Of a DNA stretch of 64,000 nucleotides, positions 1 to 10,286 are shown piece after piece. How positions within the stretch are numbered: the first letter of the stretch is position 1; each line of letters starts with the position of its first letter. Under the pieces are notes generated by a model that worked only from the letters and a program-made list of their open reading frames with translations, was not told the DNA's origin and made no database searches. Source of the stretch: Dyadobacter crusticola DSM 16708 (GTDB taxonomy: Bacteria; Bacteroidota; Bacteroidia; Cytophagales; Spirosomataceae); NCBI RefSeq assembly GCF_000701505.1, contig NZ_KL370787.1, positions 234,432 through 298,431 of the forward strand, written 5' to 3'. The translations under genes and the position numbers were made by a program.

Positions 1-1229
1 ATACCGGCTTCAAACTTGTGATGTGGCTGAGGCGCCCATATCAAATGTACATGCCCATTATGCTGCCGGATTCCCGATTTGAACAGATATTCTATCGTAG
101 GTGAAATGCCGTTTAAGTTAAATGTATAATGACTCAGGTTAGCCCCCACCTGAATAGACAATGCTTTATTGATCTGCCTGTTCCAATTCAATGTACCTGT
201 GGTTGACTGCCAACCATAAAGCGTGTCTTCCGGAAATTTGAATGCATCCTGACTATAATAACCCGACGCAGAGATCACGCTGTTTTCAGATATTTCGTAG
301 GACAACTTTCCATTTAGGTCAAAAAAGAATGCCTTATTCTGGTTTGTAGGAGCGGGAAAACGTTTGATCAGCAGATTGGGATAAGCCACTCTGCCGCCCG
401 CCAGGAAGGTAAGCCGTTTATTTCTCGTCAGCGGTCCGTCGGCCATGATACTCGCTGTCATCAAACCTACCCCGGCGGAAACGTTTACGCGTTCCTTGTT
501 GCCGTTGCGGGTATTTATTGTTAATAACGATGAAAGCCGCCCGCCGTAAGCGGCCGGAATATCTCCTTTATATAATGTCACATCACGGATCGCGTCGGCA
601 TTTACATTGCTCAGAAAACCAAGTAAATGGGAAGTGTTGAATAAGGGAGCTCCGTCGAGAAGTACTAGGTTCTGGTCTGTCCGGCCGCCACGCACATTGA
701 ATCCAGCTGTACCTTCGCCTACTGTATTCACCCCCGGCTGTAAAGTGAGCGCTTTGATGATGTCCACCTCGCCAAACACAACCGGGATATTTTTAAGATT
801 CTTGATATCCAGCCGTGAAACACTCATCTGGCTGGACTTCACGTTCTCATCGGGCGCTTGCTCCTTGACGACCAGCTCCATTAAGTCCCGCGTTTCAGGC
901 GCAAGCTTTATATCTATTCCCGAAAGTATTTCCTGGTAATTGATGGTGATACTCTTTGAAAAATAGCCCACAGACGAAAATGTAACCAGCTGGGAACCCG
1001 CTTTCAGCCGGATGCTGAATTTCCCCAAACTATCGGTAATTGATGCAGCCTTTGAAATACGGGACACTACCGATGCATTTACCATCGGTTTGCCGGAGAC
1101 TACATCCTCCACCGTCCCTTTGAGAATCCAGTCCTGCGAATGGGCTGTTTTGGGCAAAAGGAATATCGCCGCTGCGATAAGCAGCAACCGCAGGTTGGTT
1201 CGGAACAATAGCTTGCTTCGTGTTTTCAT
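1..1229 (-). CDS. TonB-dependent receptor with carboxypeptidase-like domain (partial, C-terminus beyond window)
   Basis: Translating the minus strand from the ATG at 1229 gives an open frame that runs off the left edge (about 409 codons present). It begins with a signal peptide (MKTRSKLLFRTNLRLLLIAA, ending near AHSQ), then a CarboxypepD_reg-like beta-sandwich with the typical GTVEDV start and SVGY motif. A TonB plug domain follows, with NVRGGRTDQNLVLLDGAPLF and YGGRLSSLL, and then the first beta-barrel strands. The protein is an outer-membrane receptor energised by TonB/ExbBD; its substrate is not visible. Its ATG shares one base with the TAA of the DUF4249 gene upstream (TAATG), so translation of the two is probably coupled. 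DUF4249 lipoproteins are commonly encoded beside receptors of this kind. The barrel end is outside the window. Confidence 0.9.
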   Translation of the reverse strand, partial: MKTRSKLLFRTNLRLLLIAAAIFLLPKTAHSQDWILKGTVEDVVSGKPMVNASVVSRISKAASITDSLGKFSIRLKAGSQLVTFSSVGYFSKSITINYQEILSGIDIKLAPETRDLMELVVKEQAPDENVKSSQMSVSRLDIKNLKNIPVVFGEVDIIKALTLQPGVNTVGEGTAGFNVRGGRTDQNLVLLDGAPLFNTSHLLGFLSNVNADAIRDVTLYKGDIPAAYGGRLSSLLTINTRNGNKERVNVSAGVGLMTASIMADGPLTRNKRLTFLAGGRVAYPNLLIKRFPAPTNQNKAFFFDLNGKLSYEISENSVISASGYYSQDAFKFPEDTLYGWQSTTGTLNWNRQINKALSIQVGANLSHYTFNLNGISPTIEYLFKSGIRQHNGHVHLIWAPQPHHKFEAG

Positions 1230-2284
1230 TACCAATTTGCGGGAGGGTTGAGTTGTCCCTGACTATAAATAAGCTGGCAGTTGCCTTGTTTTACAAAAAC
1301 ATCCCCGTATTTGATTTCGATACGGGCTGCATTCAAAGTATCGCCTGGAATAGTAAGTCTTCGTGTGCTGACTGCCGAGGAGCCGAAATAACCGAGTGCA
1401 AGCACATTCGGGTCGTCCTCGCGATGCACATTTCCATCAATAGAGGCAGGTAGCGGATCAAACAGAGAGCCATTTCGCTTGCGCTGTTCTTCAAATTTTA
1501 CCCAGAACTGGTAAGCCGACTTGGTAAGGGAATACTGGCGCACTTCCAGGTAGTGCCTGCCTACATAATAAACAGGCGACGTCATAATCGGCCGGCGAGT
1601 GATGCTGTTCCCATTTACCAAAACATCCGAAAGCACATCACTTCTCGATCCGTAAACCGGTACCCAGCACCATTTGCAACAATACCCCCCCATTCCAATC
1701 GGCTCGCCGGTAGAAAGCCGCGGTACATATCCGTAACCCGACCAGCGATAGTAGTTGCCTGCTGTTCCAGGATCTTTGGTATCCAGCAAAATCTGATAGT
1801 GATCCGGCTCTTCAATCTTCGTCTCGTCGCGCTGGTGATACTCTGCGTAAAGGCGGTCGATCTCTGCGACGGGGTTCAGCATTTCTGGCTCTGAGATGTA
1901 GGTTGTACCGCCAGGTAAGGTAATTCTCAGCTGATAACTTTTACCTGTTTTGCCCACAAAAGTGGAATCGTACATCCAGTAGTAGGCCGGGGTAAGTGCG
2001 TCCTGAACGAGCTTTACCGTGCGCCCGCCGATTTCAGTAATACTTACATCTGCCCCATTTACGGGGATCTCATAATCTCCGTAAATCAGCGAGTTATATT
2101 CTCCTGTGAATGTTAGTTTGACGGTATAAGGCGGTTTCTCATTGGTAACCAAACCTTCCACAGCCAGCCTAGATTCAACCGAGCGGGAAGGAAGCTGCAC
2201 TTCATCCACGCAGCCGGAGAGTACAAGAAAGAAGCAGTATGGAAGTACCGCTTTCACAAACCGGTGTATTGCTAAAGTCTTCAT
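1229..2284 (-). CDS. DUF4249 family lipoprotein
   Basis: The protein has 351 aa when started at the ATG at 2284. A longer frame to 2368 exists, but only this start puts a lipoprotein signal at the N-terminus (MKTLAIHRFVKAVLPYCFFLVLSGC), with the acceptor Cys in an LSGC lipobox. The body is beta-rich and matches the DUF4249 pattern as I remember it: an early VEGLVTNE segment, a Cys/Trp cluster (YCCKWCW) in the middle, and a C-terminal stretch on a column-like YYRWSG/RHYLEV fold. It is expected on the outer membrane, probably as partner of the TonB receptor that follows. Both ends overlap neighbouring genes by one base (TGATG before, TAATG after). The function of DUF4249 is unknown. Confidence 0.85.
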   Translation of the reverse strand: MKTLAIHRFVKAVLPYCFFLVLSGCVDEVQLPSRSVESRLAVEGLVTNEKPPYTVKLTFTGEYNSLIYGDYEIPVNGADVSITEIGGRTVKLVQDALTPAYYWMYDSTFVGKTGKSYQLRITLPGGTTYISEPEMLNPVAEIDRLYAEYHQRDETKIEEPDHYQILLDTKDPGTAGNYYRWSGYGYVPRLSTGEPIGMGGYCCKWCWVPVYGSRSDVLSDVLVNGNSITRRPIMTSPVYYVGRHYLEVRQYSLTKSAYQFWVKFEEQRKRNGSLFDPLPASIDGNVHREDDPNVLALGYFGSSAVSTRRLTIPGDTLNAARIEIKYGDVFVKQGNCQLIYSQGQLNPPANW

Positions 2285-3585
2285 CAAGGATTGAATTCCC
2301 AAAAGTCTGTACATCCTATAATTTCTTTTGAACCCGAACCTTCCAGCTGCCGCATTTCGTAGCCCCATCCCAGGTATGCTTTATTAGCTGCTGACACGGA
2401 AATCAGCAAGCGGCTACCCTGCCCTGGGTACTCGGAATGATACCGCCAGGTATTCGTAGCAACATCATATTCCCAGAGATCGCGCAGCCCATTACCCCCG
2501 GTATCTACACCGAGCCCGAAGTAACCCTTATTTTTTACCGCAAACCCGATTCCTTCGCTGCGCATCTTACCCGGGAAGTCAGCCTTTCGCGTCCACTTGT
2601 CTTTCACGAGGTCATAGGCGAACAAATGCGGCACCGTTCCGGGAAGCTGGTTGACCACATAGCCGGTACCGCCCACTGTAAATGCAGCAATACGGCCCGT
2701 TTTCTCAGGAAGTGGCGCAAGCTGCGCCTGATCCCAGGTAATGTCCAGGGACCACATACTTCCATTATCATTTTCTTTCAGGAGGTACGCTTTGTCAAAA
2801 GTCAGAAAGTATTTAATGTCTTTATCGATCCCTTCATAAAGCGGAAAAACCACTCCCGAATGCTGGCCTATATTGTAAAAGCTCGCTGTCCACCAAAAAT
2901 CATTGAGATAAGCCCTCTTGGTAGGTAGTTTCTCATCATCAAGGTAGCCAAACCCCATAAAGATTAACTCACGGTCACCGAGCTGCCCCAGTGGAAAAGC
3001 AATTGCATTATGCCTGGGAATGGGCTTTTGAGTCTCAAAACTTTCCCATTTTCCACTGATAAACTTCAAGATATCCCAGCGGCTCGCATCCTGGTACCTG
3101 TAAACCGCAAGCTGAGAGTAAAGCGGAGAATACACCGCTGCGCCAGTAAAGTCGCCGCCCGACGCTGGTATATGAGGAAGCCGCTTCCAGGCAGGTGCGA
3201 CTTTGGCCGTGAAGGTCCGTGATGTGGTTATTTGGCTATTTCGTAAGTCCGTATAAGCCAATTGCAACTTATATAGCTGGCCTTCTTTTAATCCGGCTAC
3301 ATTATAGTTACGCAAGTTAAATTTCCCGGTCACTTCATTGGAGCCGGAAGCAAGTTCCAATTTTTCACCTGCATTGTCGAAAAGCGCGAATTGAAGGTTG
3401 GTAACTTCCCTCTGAGGTAATTTCAAAGTGATACTTGCATCGGAAGCTGACTTGCTTTGGTCAATGGACACAATGGCGGCGGGAACGTCAGGTTCCTGCT
3501 CTGCGCCGATAGGCGCAAACTCCTGTTCGCAGGAATTAAGAAAGCTTGTACTCAGCACAATCAGAAGGTAGTAAAGCTTTCTCAT
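2284..3585 (-). CDS. Kelch-repeat-type lipoprotein
   Basis: A 433-aa protein with a lipoprotein signal (LSTSFLNSC). Residues about 25-130 resemble an Ig/fibronectin-III-like domain. The rest contains kelch-like blades, recognisable by W-x(5-7)-P-G-x-R spaced motifs such as DKWTRKADFPGK and NTWRYHSEYPGQ, preceded by YDLV/YDVA strands and glycine pairs. It probably forms a beta-propeller at the cell surface that binds glycan or protein. The stop overlaps the DUF4249 start by one base and the gene starts six bases after the FG-GAP gene, so it belongs to the same operon. Assignment to the kelch/galactose-oxidase class is by pattern only; no catalytic residues were identified. Confidence 0.8.
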   Translation of the reverse strand: MRKLYYLLIVLSTSFLNSCEQEFAPIGAEQEPDVPAAIVSIDQSKSASDASITLKLPQREVTNLQFALFDNAGEKLELASGSNEVTGKFNLRNYNVAGLKEGQLYKLQLAYTDLRNSQITTSRTFTAKVAPAWKRLPHIPASGGDFTGAAVYSPLYSQLAVYRYQDASRWDILKFISGKWESFETQKPIPRHNAIAFPLGQLGDRELIFMGFGYLDDEKLPTKRAYLNDFWWTASFYNIGQHSGVVFPLYEGIDKDIKYFLTFDKAYLLKENDNGSMWSLDITWDQAQLAPLPEKTGRIAAFTVGGTGYVVNQLPGTVPHLFAYDLVKDKWTRKADFPGKMRSEGIGFAVKNKGYFGLGVDTGGNGLRDLWEYDVATNTWRYHSEYPGQGSRLLISVSAANKAYLGWGYEMRQLEGSGSKEIIGCTDFWEFNP

Positions 3586-3591
3586 AGGTCG

Positions 3592-6500
3592 CTAACGGAC
3601 AGGCTTGTAAACTGACATTGGCATATTGTTACGCGCTACCAGCCAGAAAAACTCGTTGCCTTTTTTGATTGGCTTGATGTCCCTCACTTCGCCGTCAAGC
3701 GCGAACCCGGCACCTGCCGGCTGGATGGACTTAAAATTTCCTTTTCCTTCGTTCAATAAAATTAACCCGTAACTTGAATCATAGCGGCCCTGAAAAGTAC
3801 TGACGCCAAGGTAATTTCCGCCTCCCAAAATGTCGGGTTTCCCATCTTTATTAATGTCGGTTACCACCAGTGTGAACAGCTTAGAGACCTGCGCATCGAA
3901 AGGTAGATCGTGGATCACGAAACTGCCGCCCTTGTTTTCAATGTACACAGACTCAAACTTTTCTACTTCCAGGATCTCCGCGTCACTCAGCTCGTCTGAT
4001 TTAAAAAGTTCGCTGATCGTTTTTCCCGCGAAAGTCCTGTAATCCGTGAAACGTTTGTTGATAATCGAAGGAATGCGTTTTCCCAATTCATCTTTAAAAG
4101 CAATTGGATACCATTTCTTATCTACGCTATAAGCAACAACCTGTTCAAGTCCCTGGTTATTATCAAAATCCTTTACCCACATTCTCAAATGTGAATCTGG
4201 TCTTTTCCTAAATTTAGTGTTACTTCCAAGGTTACCAGCAACAAGGTCAATATCTCCGTCCTGATCAAAGTCCGCCGCCTGAACGCATTGCCAAAAGCCG
4301 GCGGGTACTTTATACTGAGCTGCTTTTTCAAGTCTGCCTTTTTTGTTCAGGAAAACAGTAACGGGCATCCAGTCGCCAGCAACTACCAAATCGGTCATCT
4401 TATCTCCATCGATATCAGCCCAGACTGCGTCCGTGACCATTCCTACCTTTCGGAGATCAGGTGCCAGTTTGCCTGTCTGATCAGTAAACCGTCCTTTTCC
4501 GTCGTTGATCAGCATGTAAGAATCCGGTGTCATTCCATATTGAAATGCGACTACGCGTCCGCCTACAAACAAATCCATATCTCCGTCGCCGTCGAGATCG
4601 AATGGTTTCACACAGGACTTGTTCATCAGCATCGGAGGGAGCGCCTGTTCATTTCGCTTAAAATTGCCTTTACCATCATTGAAATACAGGCGGTCATTTT
4701 GTTGTGGCATATTCCCGTAAAACTCATTACCACCGGACACCACGTACAAATCCTGAAAACCATCTTTGTTTGCGTCGAAAAACACTGCATCAACATCTTC
4801 AAAGGTAGAATCTGCGCGAAAGTCCGGCTGTTTGGTTAATGCAAACTTACCGCCGGTCGTTTGCAGGTACAGCTCACCTGGCTGCCACTTGCCGCCGCCA
4901 ACAAACATATCTTCCAGCCCGTCGCCATTTACATCTGCCACTGCAACTTTCGGTCCTTCTGTCGACACGAGAAATGGCATCAAACTTTCGCGATAGAAAT
5001 CGAAATACTGATTTTCAAGATGTTTAAAGGGAATATTAAAATCTTTCGAAACGTCCTGAAACAACTTAGCAGGACTTTTTTCCACCAATTTCGAATTGTT
5101 CCCCGGCTGCTTGGAGGTGCCGTCGTATTTAACTTTCAAAAGCTGGTTTGACTTTACCTGTGTAAGCACCTGTTCCTGCTGGTTGGGCCACACAATAATT
5201 ACTGAGTCGATCACAGTTTCTTTACCCACGCCAAAATGCAGGATCGGCTCACTTGAAGACTCGAAGCCGCGCGTCGTGGAAAGCTGCTGCATTTGAATGC
5301 TGCCTTTCTGCTTGATCACCGCTTTGGCACCAAATGCAAAAACGTTAACCGGAAAACCTTCCAGCTTGACGCGCAGGTAGTTATTGCCGGATAGTGTATT
5401 TGCCTGATTCTGATAGAATACCGAAGGTTCGTTAAGATTGTTGGTCACCAGGTCCAGGTCGCCATCATTATCCAGATCCGCATACGCGGCCCCATTCGAA
5501 AGTGAAGGAGCATCAAAGCCCCAGGTCAGCGATTTGTTATCAAACACCGGCCCCTTCATTCCTTTAAAAAGGTAATTATGCACCTTTCCCTCCGGCATCA
5601 TTTCCAAAGCTCTTTTGTCCAGCTCCAGAGAAGTTTCACTGGCATATCTTAGTGAATCGTCGGCAGCATACTTGGCGTAATCGAGGTTATTCGGGCGGTG
5701 CGCAATTCCATTACTTACGAAAAGGTCTTTGATACCATCATTGTCATAATCAGCCAGCAAGGGCGACCAACTCCAATCCGTAGCAGCCACTCCCGCCATC
5801 GCACCCACCTCCATAAACTTCTCACCGGAAAGATTAATCTGCAGACAGTTGCGGCTCAACTGCGGCATATATCCGAACGAAAGTTTATACAGGTAAATAT
5901 CCAGTGCATCCTCTCCGATCGATGACTTTTCGACGGTTTCATCCTCCGGGTACATATCAAGCGTCATTACATCCGGATAGCCGTCATTATTCACATCGGC
6001 AATATCATTTCCCATTGAATACCGGCTAGTGTACCTGAACATTTCGCGGCTTTTATTGGTAAAAGTCCCGTTGCGGTTATTGATATAGCAATAATCGTCT
6101 TCATGGAAATCGTTGGAAACATAGATATCATCCCAGCCGTCGTTATCAAGATCGGCCACCGCAACACCTAACCCATAGCCCATAGCGGCACCATAAATGC
6201 CCGCTTCTTCACTGATGTCCCGGAACTTAACCGGCCTTCCCTCCGACTTTACATTCGCTGTCAGGTTTTCAAATAAGTAATCTCCGGCTTCATTATTTCG
6301 CAAATGCCTGGTACTTACACGGTCGTAACTACGTGAAGTATGTACGGCATGATTTAACAAGTAACAATCAAGATCGCCGTCTTTATCATAATCAAAGAAT
6401 ACCGCCTGCGTTGCAAATCCTGTAAAATCAAGACCGTAGTCAGCCGCTTTTTCAGTAAAAGTCAGATCACCGTTATTGATATAAAGCTCATTTGCGCCCT

Positions 6501-6927
6501 CCATTCCCCGGAAGTTACCTACCGCTGAAACATATATGTCAAGTAATCCATCGCCATTTACATCCGCCATGGTCACACCAGTTTGCCAGTCAGAAAAACC
6601 CTCAATGCCGGCTCTTTCCGAAATATCTTCGAATTTGAAGCCGCCTTTATTCAGGTAAAGCTTGTTTTTGCCCTGATTAGAAACAAAGTACACATCCGCG
6701 AGACCGTCATTATTGATATCCCCCGTTGCAACGCCGCCTCCATTATAGAAATAGAGGTAATCCATCAAATTCATTTTCTCGTCTCCAATTACCCGATTGA
6801 TAAAGGCAACGCCCGTTGAGGCTGAGTCTTTTGCCACGAACATTGGTTTTTCATCCTGCTTTTCCTTCGGTTTGCAAGCCTGAAAAAAGGTGCATACCGA
6901 CAACATTATCAATACTATTTTCTTCAT
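3592..6927 (-). CDS. FG-GAP/VCBS repeat lipoprotein with UnbV/ASPIC domain (copy 2)
   Basis: A 1111-aa lipoprotein (signal ending CTFFQAC). It carries many FG-GAP/VCBS calcium-binding repeats of the form GDINNDGLADVYF, ADVNGDGLLDIYV and DLDNDGDLDLV, in two blocks that suggest two seven-bladed integrin-alpha-like propellers. Between the blocks, about residues 515-605, lies an ASPIC/UnbV-type domain (RGFESSSEPILHFGVGK, then IVWPNQQEQ). The protein is expected on the outer membrane, surface-exposed and calcium-stabilised. It overlaps the preceding paralogue by four bases (ATGA), which implies translational coupling. Such proteins often accompany SusC/SusD pairs in Cytophagales, and a ligand-binding role is inferred. 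I cannot name the substrate. Confidence 0.88.
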   Translation of the reverse strand: MKKIVLIMLSVCTFFQACKPKEKQDEKPMFVAKDSASTGVAFINRVIGDEKMNLMDYLYFYNGGGVATGDINNDGLADVYFVSNQGKNKLYLNKGGFKFEDISERAGIEGFSDWQTGVTMADVNGDGLLDIYVSAVGNFRGMEGANELYINNGDLTFTEKAADYGLDFTGFATQAVFFDYDKDGDLDCYLLNHAVHTSRSYDRVSTRHLRNNEAGDYLFENLTANVKSEGRPVKFRDISEEAGIYGAAMGYGLGVAVADLDNDGWDDIYVSNDFHEDDYCYINNRNGTFTNKSREMFRYTSRYSMGNDIADVNNDGYPDVMTLDMYPEDETVEKSSIGEDALDIYLYKLSFGYMPQLSRNCLQINLSGEKFMEVGAMAGVAATDWSWSPLLADYDNDGIKDLFVSNGIAHRPNNLDYAKYAADDSLRYASETSLELDKRALEMMPEGKVHNYLFKGMKGPVFDNKSLTWGFDAPSLSNGAAYADLDNDGDLDLVTNNLNEPSVFYQNQANTLSGNNYLRVKLEGFPVNVFAFGAKAVIKQKGSIQMQQLSTTRGFESSSEPILHFGVGKETVIDSVIIVWPNQQEQVLTQVKSNQLLKVKYDGTSKQPGNNSKLVEKSPAKLFQDVSKDFNIPFKHLENQYFDFYRESLMPFLVSTEGPKVAVADVNGDGLEDMFVGGGKWQPGELYLQTTGGKFALTKQPDFRADSTFEDVDAVFFDANKDGFQDLYVVSGGNEFYGNMPQQNDRLYFNDGKGNFKRNEQALPPMLMNKSCVKPFDLDGDGDMDLFVGGRVVAFQYGMTPDSYMLINDGKGRFTDQTGKLAPDLRKVGMVTDAVWADIDGDKMTDLVVAGDWMPVTVFLNKKGRLEKAAQYKVPAGFWQCVQAADFDQDGDIDLVAGNLGSNTKFRKRPDSHLRMWVKDFDNNQGLEQVVAYSVDKKWYPIAFKDELGKRIPSIINKRFTDYRTFAGKTISELFKSDELSDAEILEVEKFESVYIENKGGSFVIHDLPFDAQVSKLFTLVVTDINKDGKPDILGGGNYLGVSTFQGRYDSSYGLILLNEGKGNFKSIQPAGAGFALDGEVRDIKPIKKGNEFFWLVARNNMPMSVYKPVR

Positions 6928-9900
6928 TTTAATGCGAGTCCCGGCAGGGATTTTGGATTTTTCCCGACTGCCGTTCTGAATACCTGAATTTTACTATTGT
7001 TATTACCTATAATAATCTGACCTTGTTTCAGTTGCTTCATTTGGCGCACCTGATTCTCCGTCCATAAGCCTGTTTCCGAAGGGAGCTTTGTTTCGAAGCT
7101 GCCTTTGTTGTTCCTAAGAATGAGACCTTTGAATGCGTCATATCTGCCGATCTCGGGCAAAACATCGTAATAGTTGCCCGCAATGATCAAGTCAATTTGT
7201 CCGTCTTGATCGTAGTCAGTCGGAATAATGGCGTGAACAGGAGAAAGCTGTGCAAGAGCCGGTAATGGGAGGTATGTAAATGCACTCCCCCGGTTTTCAT
7301 TCCTGAATACAGCGGAAGCAGGCATAAAAACCTCCTTTTTGACTGCACTTTCCAAATCCTTCTGATCAATCACGTCTTCGATTTTCTTGTCGGCATACTG
7401 CTCAAACTTGACAAATTTCTTCTTCAATGAAGGCATGGCACGCAGCAAATCGGGTTTCATTACCATTGGGTAAGATGTGCCGGTTTCGTCAGGACAGGTA
7501 ATGATCTGTTTTGTGATCCCATTGTTGTCGAAATCCTTCACAAACATTTGAACCGGGTTTTGCTGTGTTGCTTTCAGGCGTGAATTCATGCCCAGATTTC
7601 CGGCAATAATATCAGGATCGCCGTCGCCGTCTATATCAGCCACTTCCACCGTATTCCACCAACCATCTGTTTTTACTGCTTCACCCGAAACGCCTTTGAA
7701 GTCCTGTGTGCCTGGGACCAGTTTTCCCTTGTTGTTTTTGAAAACCATAATTGGCATCCAATCCCCAACTACTATCAGTTCCGGGAAGGTATCGCCGTCC
7801 AGATCTGCCCAGGCGGCATCTGTAACCATACCCAGCTGATCCACCTGCGGCAGGTACCTTTTCGTGTAATTCTTAAAGTTGCCTGACCCATCGTTAGTCA
7901 GCAAATAGCTGGGCGGATTAACTCCATACTGCCCTGACCTTAGGCGCGAGCCGATGAAAATATCCTGGTCACCATCTTTGTCATAATCGGCCACTGCTAC
8001 ACAGGATGCATTCATTTTCAAACCTGGCATTCCGCCGCTTACTGTAAAGCCGCCTTTTCCGTCACCAAGAAAGAGCTTTGGCTGCAATGCTTCATCATCA
8101 TCCTTAAACTCGTTACTGCCGGAAACAATTAGCAAGTCGGCATTTCCGTCGTTGTTCGCATCGAAAAAAGTGGCATCTGAAATTTCTGTTGCTTTATCAT
8201 CAGCAAGTGCCGACGGTGTTTTCTCAGAGAATGTCCCATCTGACCTCTGCAGGAAAAGCTTACCGCCCTGACCGATCGCGCCGCCAACGAAGACGTCGTC
8301 CAAACCATCCTTATTGATGTCCCCGACTGCAAGCCCCGGCCCAAGGCGCGAGTACATTTGTTTGAGGAGCGGGTTTGTGTTGTAGTCGACAAACTCCGCT
8401 TCGGAATGCGTAAAATCTATCCCGGACGATTTAAGTTCTTCAAAGCTTTCCTGCCCTGTCTTGCTGTTTGCTTTCCAGGGAACGCGGGCATTTTTCTGGT
8501 CCAATGTATAAGTTGAATCCGCCGCCATTGCTTTGATAGTCTGCTGCTGATCATTCGGCCAAACTATGGTTACCGAATCAACTACCGAATTCTTACCCAG
8601 CCCAAAAACAAGCCTTAGATCCACCGATGACTCAAATCCCCGGTTCGGCATTTGCTGCAGCATTTGGGTTTTGTCTGATTGGTGTACGTAGACTTTCGTC
8701 CCTATCGCATTCACATTACCTTTTTCACCAACCAGCTTGAATTTAATGAAGTGAAAGTCCGGGCGTTCACTTGCTGTGTTTTTATAAACAAAAAGGGGAC
8801 TATTTACATTGTTCACGATCAGGTCCAAATCTCCATCATTGTCAAGGTCGCCGTAAGCGGACCCATTTGAAAACGAAGGTGTGTTCAAGCCCCACTCTTC
8901 GGCTTTGTTGGCAAATGAAAGATTACCATTGTTCTGAAACGCATAGTTGGCAAGCGGCTCGGAAGGCATTTTATCCAGAAACAGCTTGTAGTCAAACTTC
9001 CTGGTGCGGCTCACCTCAGCAATATTGGAAGGATCTGCCAGGAAGGCAACAAAATCCTGATTAGTCAGGTCTTTATTGATTCCATTTGCAACAAAAATAT
9101 CCTTGTGCCCATCCGAGTCCATATCAAAAATCAATGCGCCCCAACTCCAGTCTGTCGCGTGCGTTCCGGTAAAACGGGCAATTTCACTGAACCACGTTTT
9201 ACTGTCGGGTCCGCCGGACTGGTTTAGCTGCAAAGTATTTTGCATGTACTGGTAATGGAAATCCCGTGAGACTTTCAGCTCAAATAAATCGTGGCCTTCG
9301 TAGGTAGAAGTCAGTTTTAGACGGCGATCAATGCCTGGCAGCATATCCGTGACATAGATATCCAGCTTACCATCATTGTTGATATCAGCAATGTCGGCGC
9401 CCATTGAAGAAAGGCTCGTGTGCTGCATAGCTGACTGAATTGATTCTGTAAATGTTCCGTCGTGGTTGTTGATGTAAAGATAATCGTGTTCGTAAAAATC
9501 GTTGGAAATGTACAAATCCAGCCAATTGTCGTCATTAACATCCCCGATTGTGATGCCAAGTCCGAAACCAATCAGGCTGCCATAAATCCCGGCCGCCTCG
9601 CTCACATCCGTAAAATGTGCGCCATCATTTCTGAATAACTTATGACCGCCCTCTTTATCCCGCTGGTTACGGATGTTGGCATAAGCGAGCCTGCCAACCG
9701 GCGTAAAGCTATTATTGAGCAGAAACATGTCGAGGTCTCCATCGCGGTCGAAATCAAAAAACGCCGCGTGGGTTGAAAAACCGCTGTCGTCCAGACCGTA
9801 CGCTTTTGCCTCGTCTTTAAATGTCCCATTCCCTTTGTTAATAAAAAGCTCATTGGCCCGCTCTTCTGATCGTCCCGCGTTACACACGTATAAATCCAGC

Positions 9901-10286
9901 AGCCCGTCGCCATTCACATCCGCAAACGTGGCGCCTGTGCTCCACGACTTCGTTCCGGCAACACCTGCTTTTTCAGTTATATCTTCAAACTTAAAGTTGC
10001 CTTTATTAAGAAAAAGCTTGTTGTCTCCCTGATTAGCGATCAGATATACATCGGGCAGGTTGTCGTTATTAATATCACCAATCGCGACCCCGCCTCCATT
10101 ATAGAAATTCCGGTAATTGAAGATATTGAATTCTTCGCTGTTCGTTATCGTATTCTCAAAAGAGATACCGGTTTCAGGGGAAGACATTTCTTGAAAAAGT
10201 GTGTCCTTCTTTTCGTTTTTAGAGCAGCCTGAGAATATCAGTGTACTAAATCCGCAAACCAGGAGCGTTCTGCAAATCCAAATCAT
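6924..10286 (-). CDS. FG-GAP/VCBS repeat lipoprotein with UnbV/ASPIC domain (copy 1)
   Basis: The protein has 1120 aa from the ATG at 10286. A GTG at 10325 would add 13 residues before the signal peptide and is less likely, because the lipoprotein signal MIWICRTLLVCGFSTLIFSGC starts exactly at this ATG. The layout matches the next gene: FG-GAP repeats (GDINNDNLPDVYL, ADVNGDGLLDLYV, DIDGDGDPDII), a central ASPIC/UnbV-type domain (NRGFESSVDLRLVFGLGK, then VTIVWPNDQQ) and a second propeller block. Repeat order and spacing follow the downstream gene nearly throughout, so the two are tandem paralogues that have diverged. It lies 72 bases after SusD within the same operon. Surface-exposed, calcium-binding and probably ligand-binding; the substrate is unknown. 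Confidence 0.88.
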   Translation of the reverse strand: MIWICRTLLVCGFSTLIFSGCSKNEKKDTLFQEMSSPETGISFENTITNSEEFNIFNYRNFYNGGGVAIGDINNDNLPDVYLIANQGDNKLFLNKGNFKFEDITEKAGVAGTKSWSTGATFADVNGDGLLDLYVCNAGRSEERANELFINKGNGTFKDEAKAYGLDDSGFSTHAAFFDFDRDGDLDMFLLNNSFTPVGRLAYANIRNQRDKEGGHKLFRNDGAHFTDVSEAAGIYGSLIGFGLGITIGDVNDDNWLDLYISNDFYEHDYLYINNHDGTFTESIQSAMQHTSLSSMGADIADINNDGKLDIYVTDMLPGIDRRLKLTSTYEGHDLFELKVSRDFHYQYMQNTLQLNQSGGPDSKTWFSEIARFTGTHATDWSWGALIFDMDSDGHKDIFVANGINKDLTNQDFVAFLADPSNIAEVSRTRKFDYKLFLDKMPSEPLANYAFQNNGNLSFANKAEEWGLNTPSFSNGSAYGDLDNDGDLDLIVNNVNSPLFVYKNTASERPDFHFIKFKLVGEKGNVNAIGTKVYVHQSDKTQMLQQMPNRGFESSVDLRLVFGLGKNSVVDSVTIVWPNDQQQTIKAMAADSTYTLDQKNARVPWKANSKTGQESFEELKSSGIDFTHSEAEFVDYNTNPLLKQMYSRLGPGLAVGDINKDGLDDVFVGGAIGQGGKLFLQRSDGTFSEKTPSALADDKATEISDATFFDANNDGNADLLIVSGSNEFKDDDEALQPKLFLGDGKGGFTVSGGMPGLKMNASCVAVADYDKDGDQDIFIGSRLRSGQYGVNPPSYLLTNDGSGNFKNYTKRYLPQVDQLGMVTDAAWADLDGDTFPELIVVGDWMPIMVFKNNKGKLVPGTQDFKGVSGEAVKTDGWWNTVEVADIDGDGDPDIIAGNLGMNSRLKATQQNPVQMFVKDFDNNGITKQIITCPDETGTSYPMVMKPDLLRAMPSLKKKFVKFEQYADKKIEDVIDQKDLESAVKKEVFMPASAVFRNENRGSAFTYLPLPALAQLSPVHAIIPTDYDQDGQIDLIIAGNYYDVLPEIGRYDAFKGLILRNNKGSFETKLPSETGLWTENQVRQMKQLKQGQIIIGNNNSKIQVFRTAVGKNPKSLPGLALK

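Noticed and set aside
4288..4839. Plus-strand open frame (183 codons) inside the FG-GAP gene
   Set aside because: It is the antisense of repeated FG-GAP codons. Similar shadows recur opposite each repeat block.
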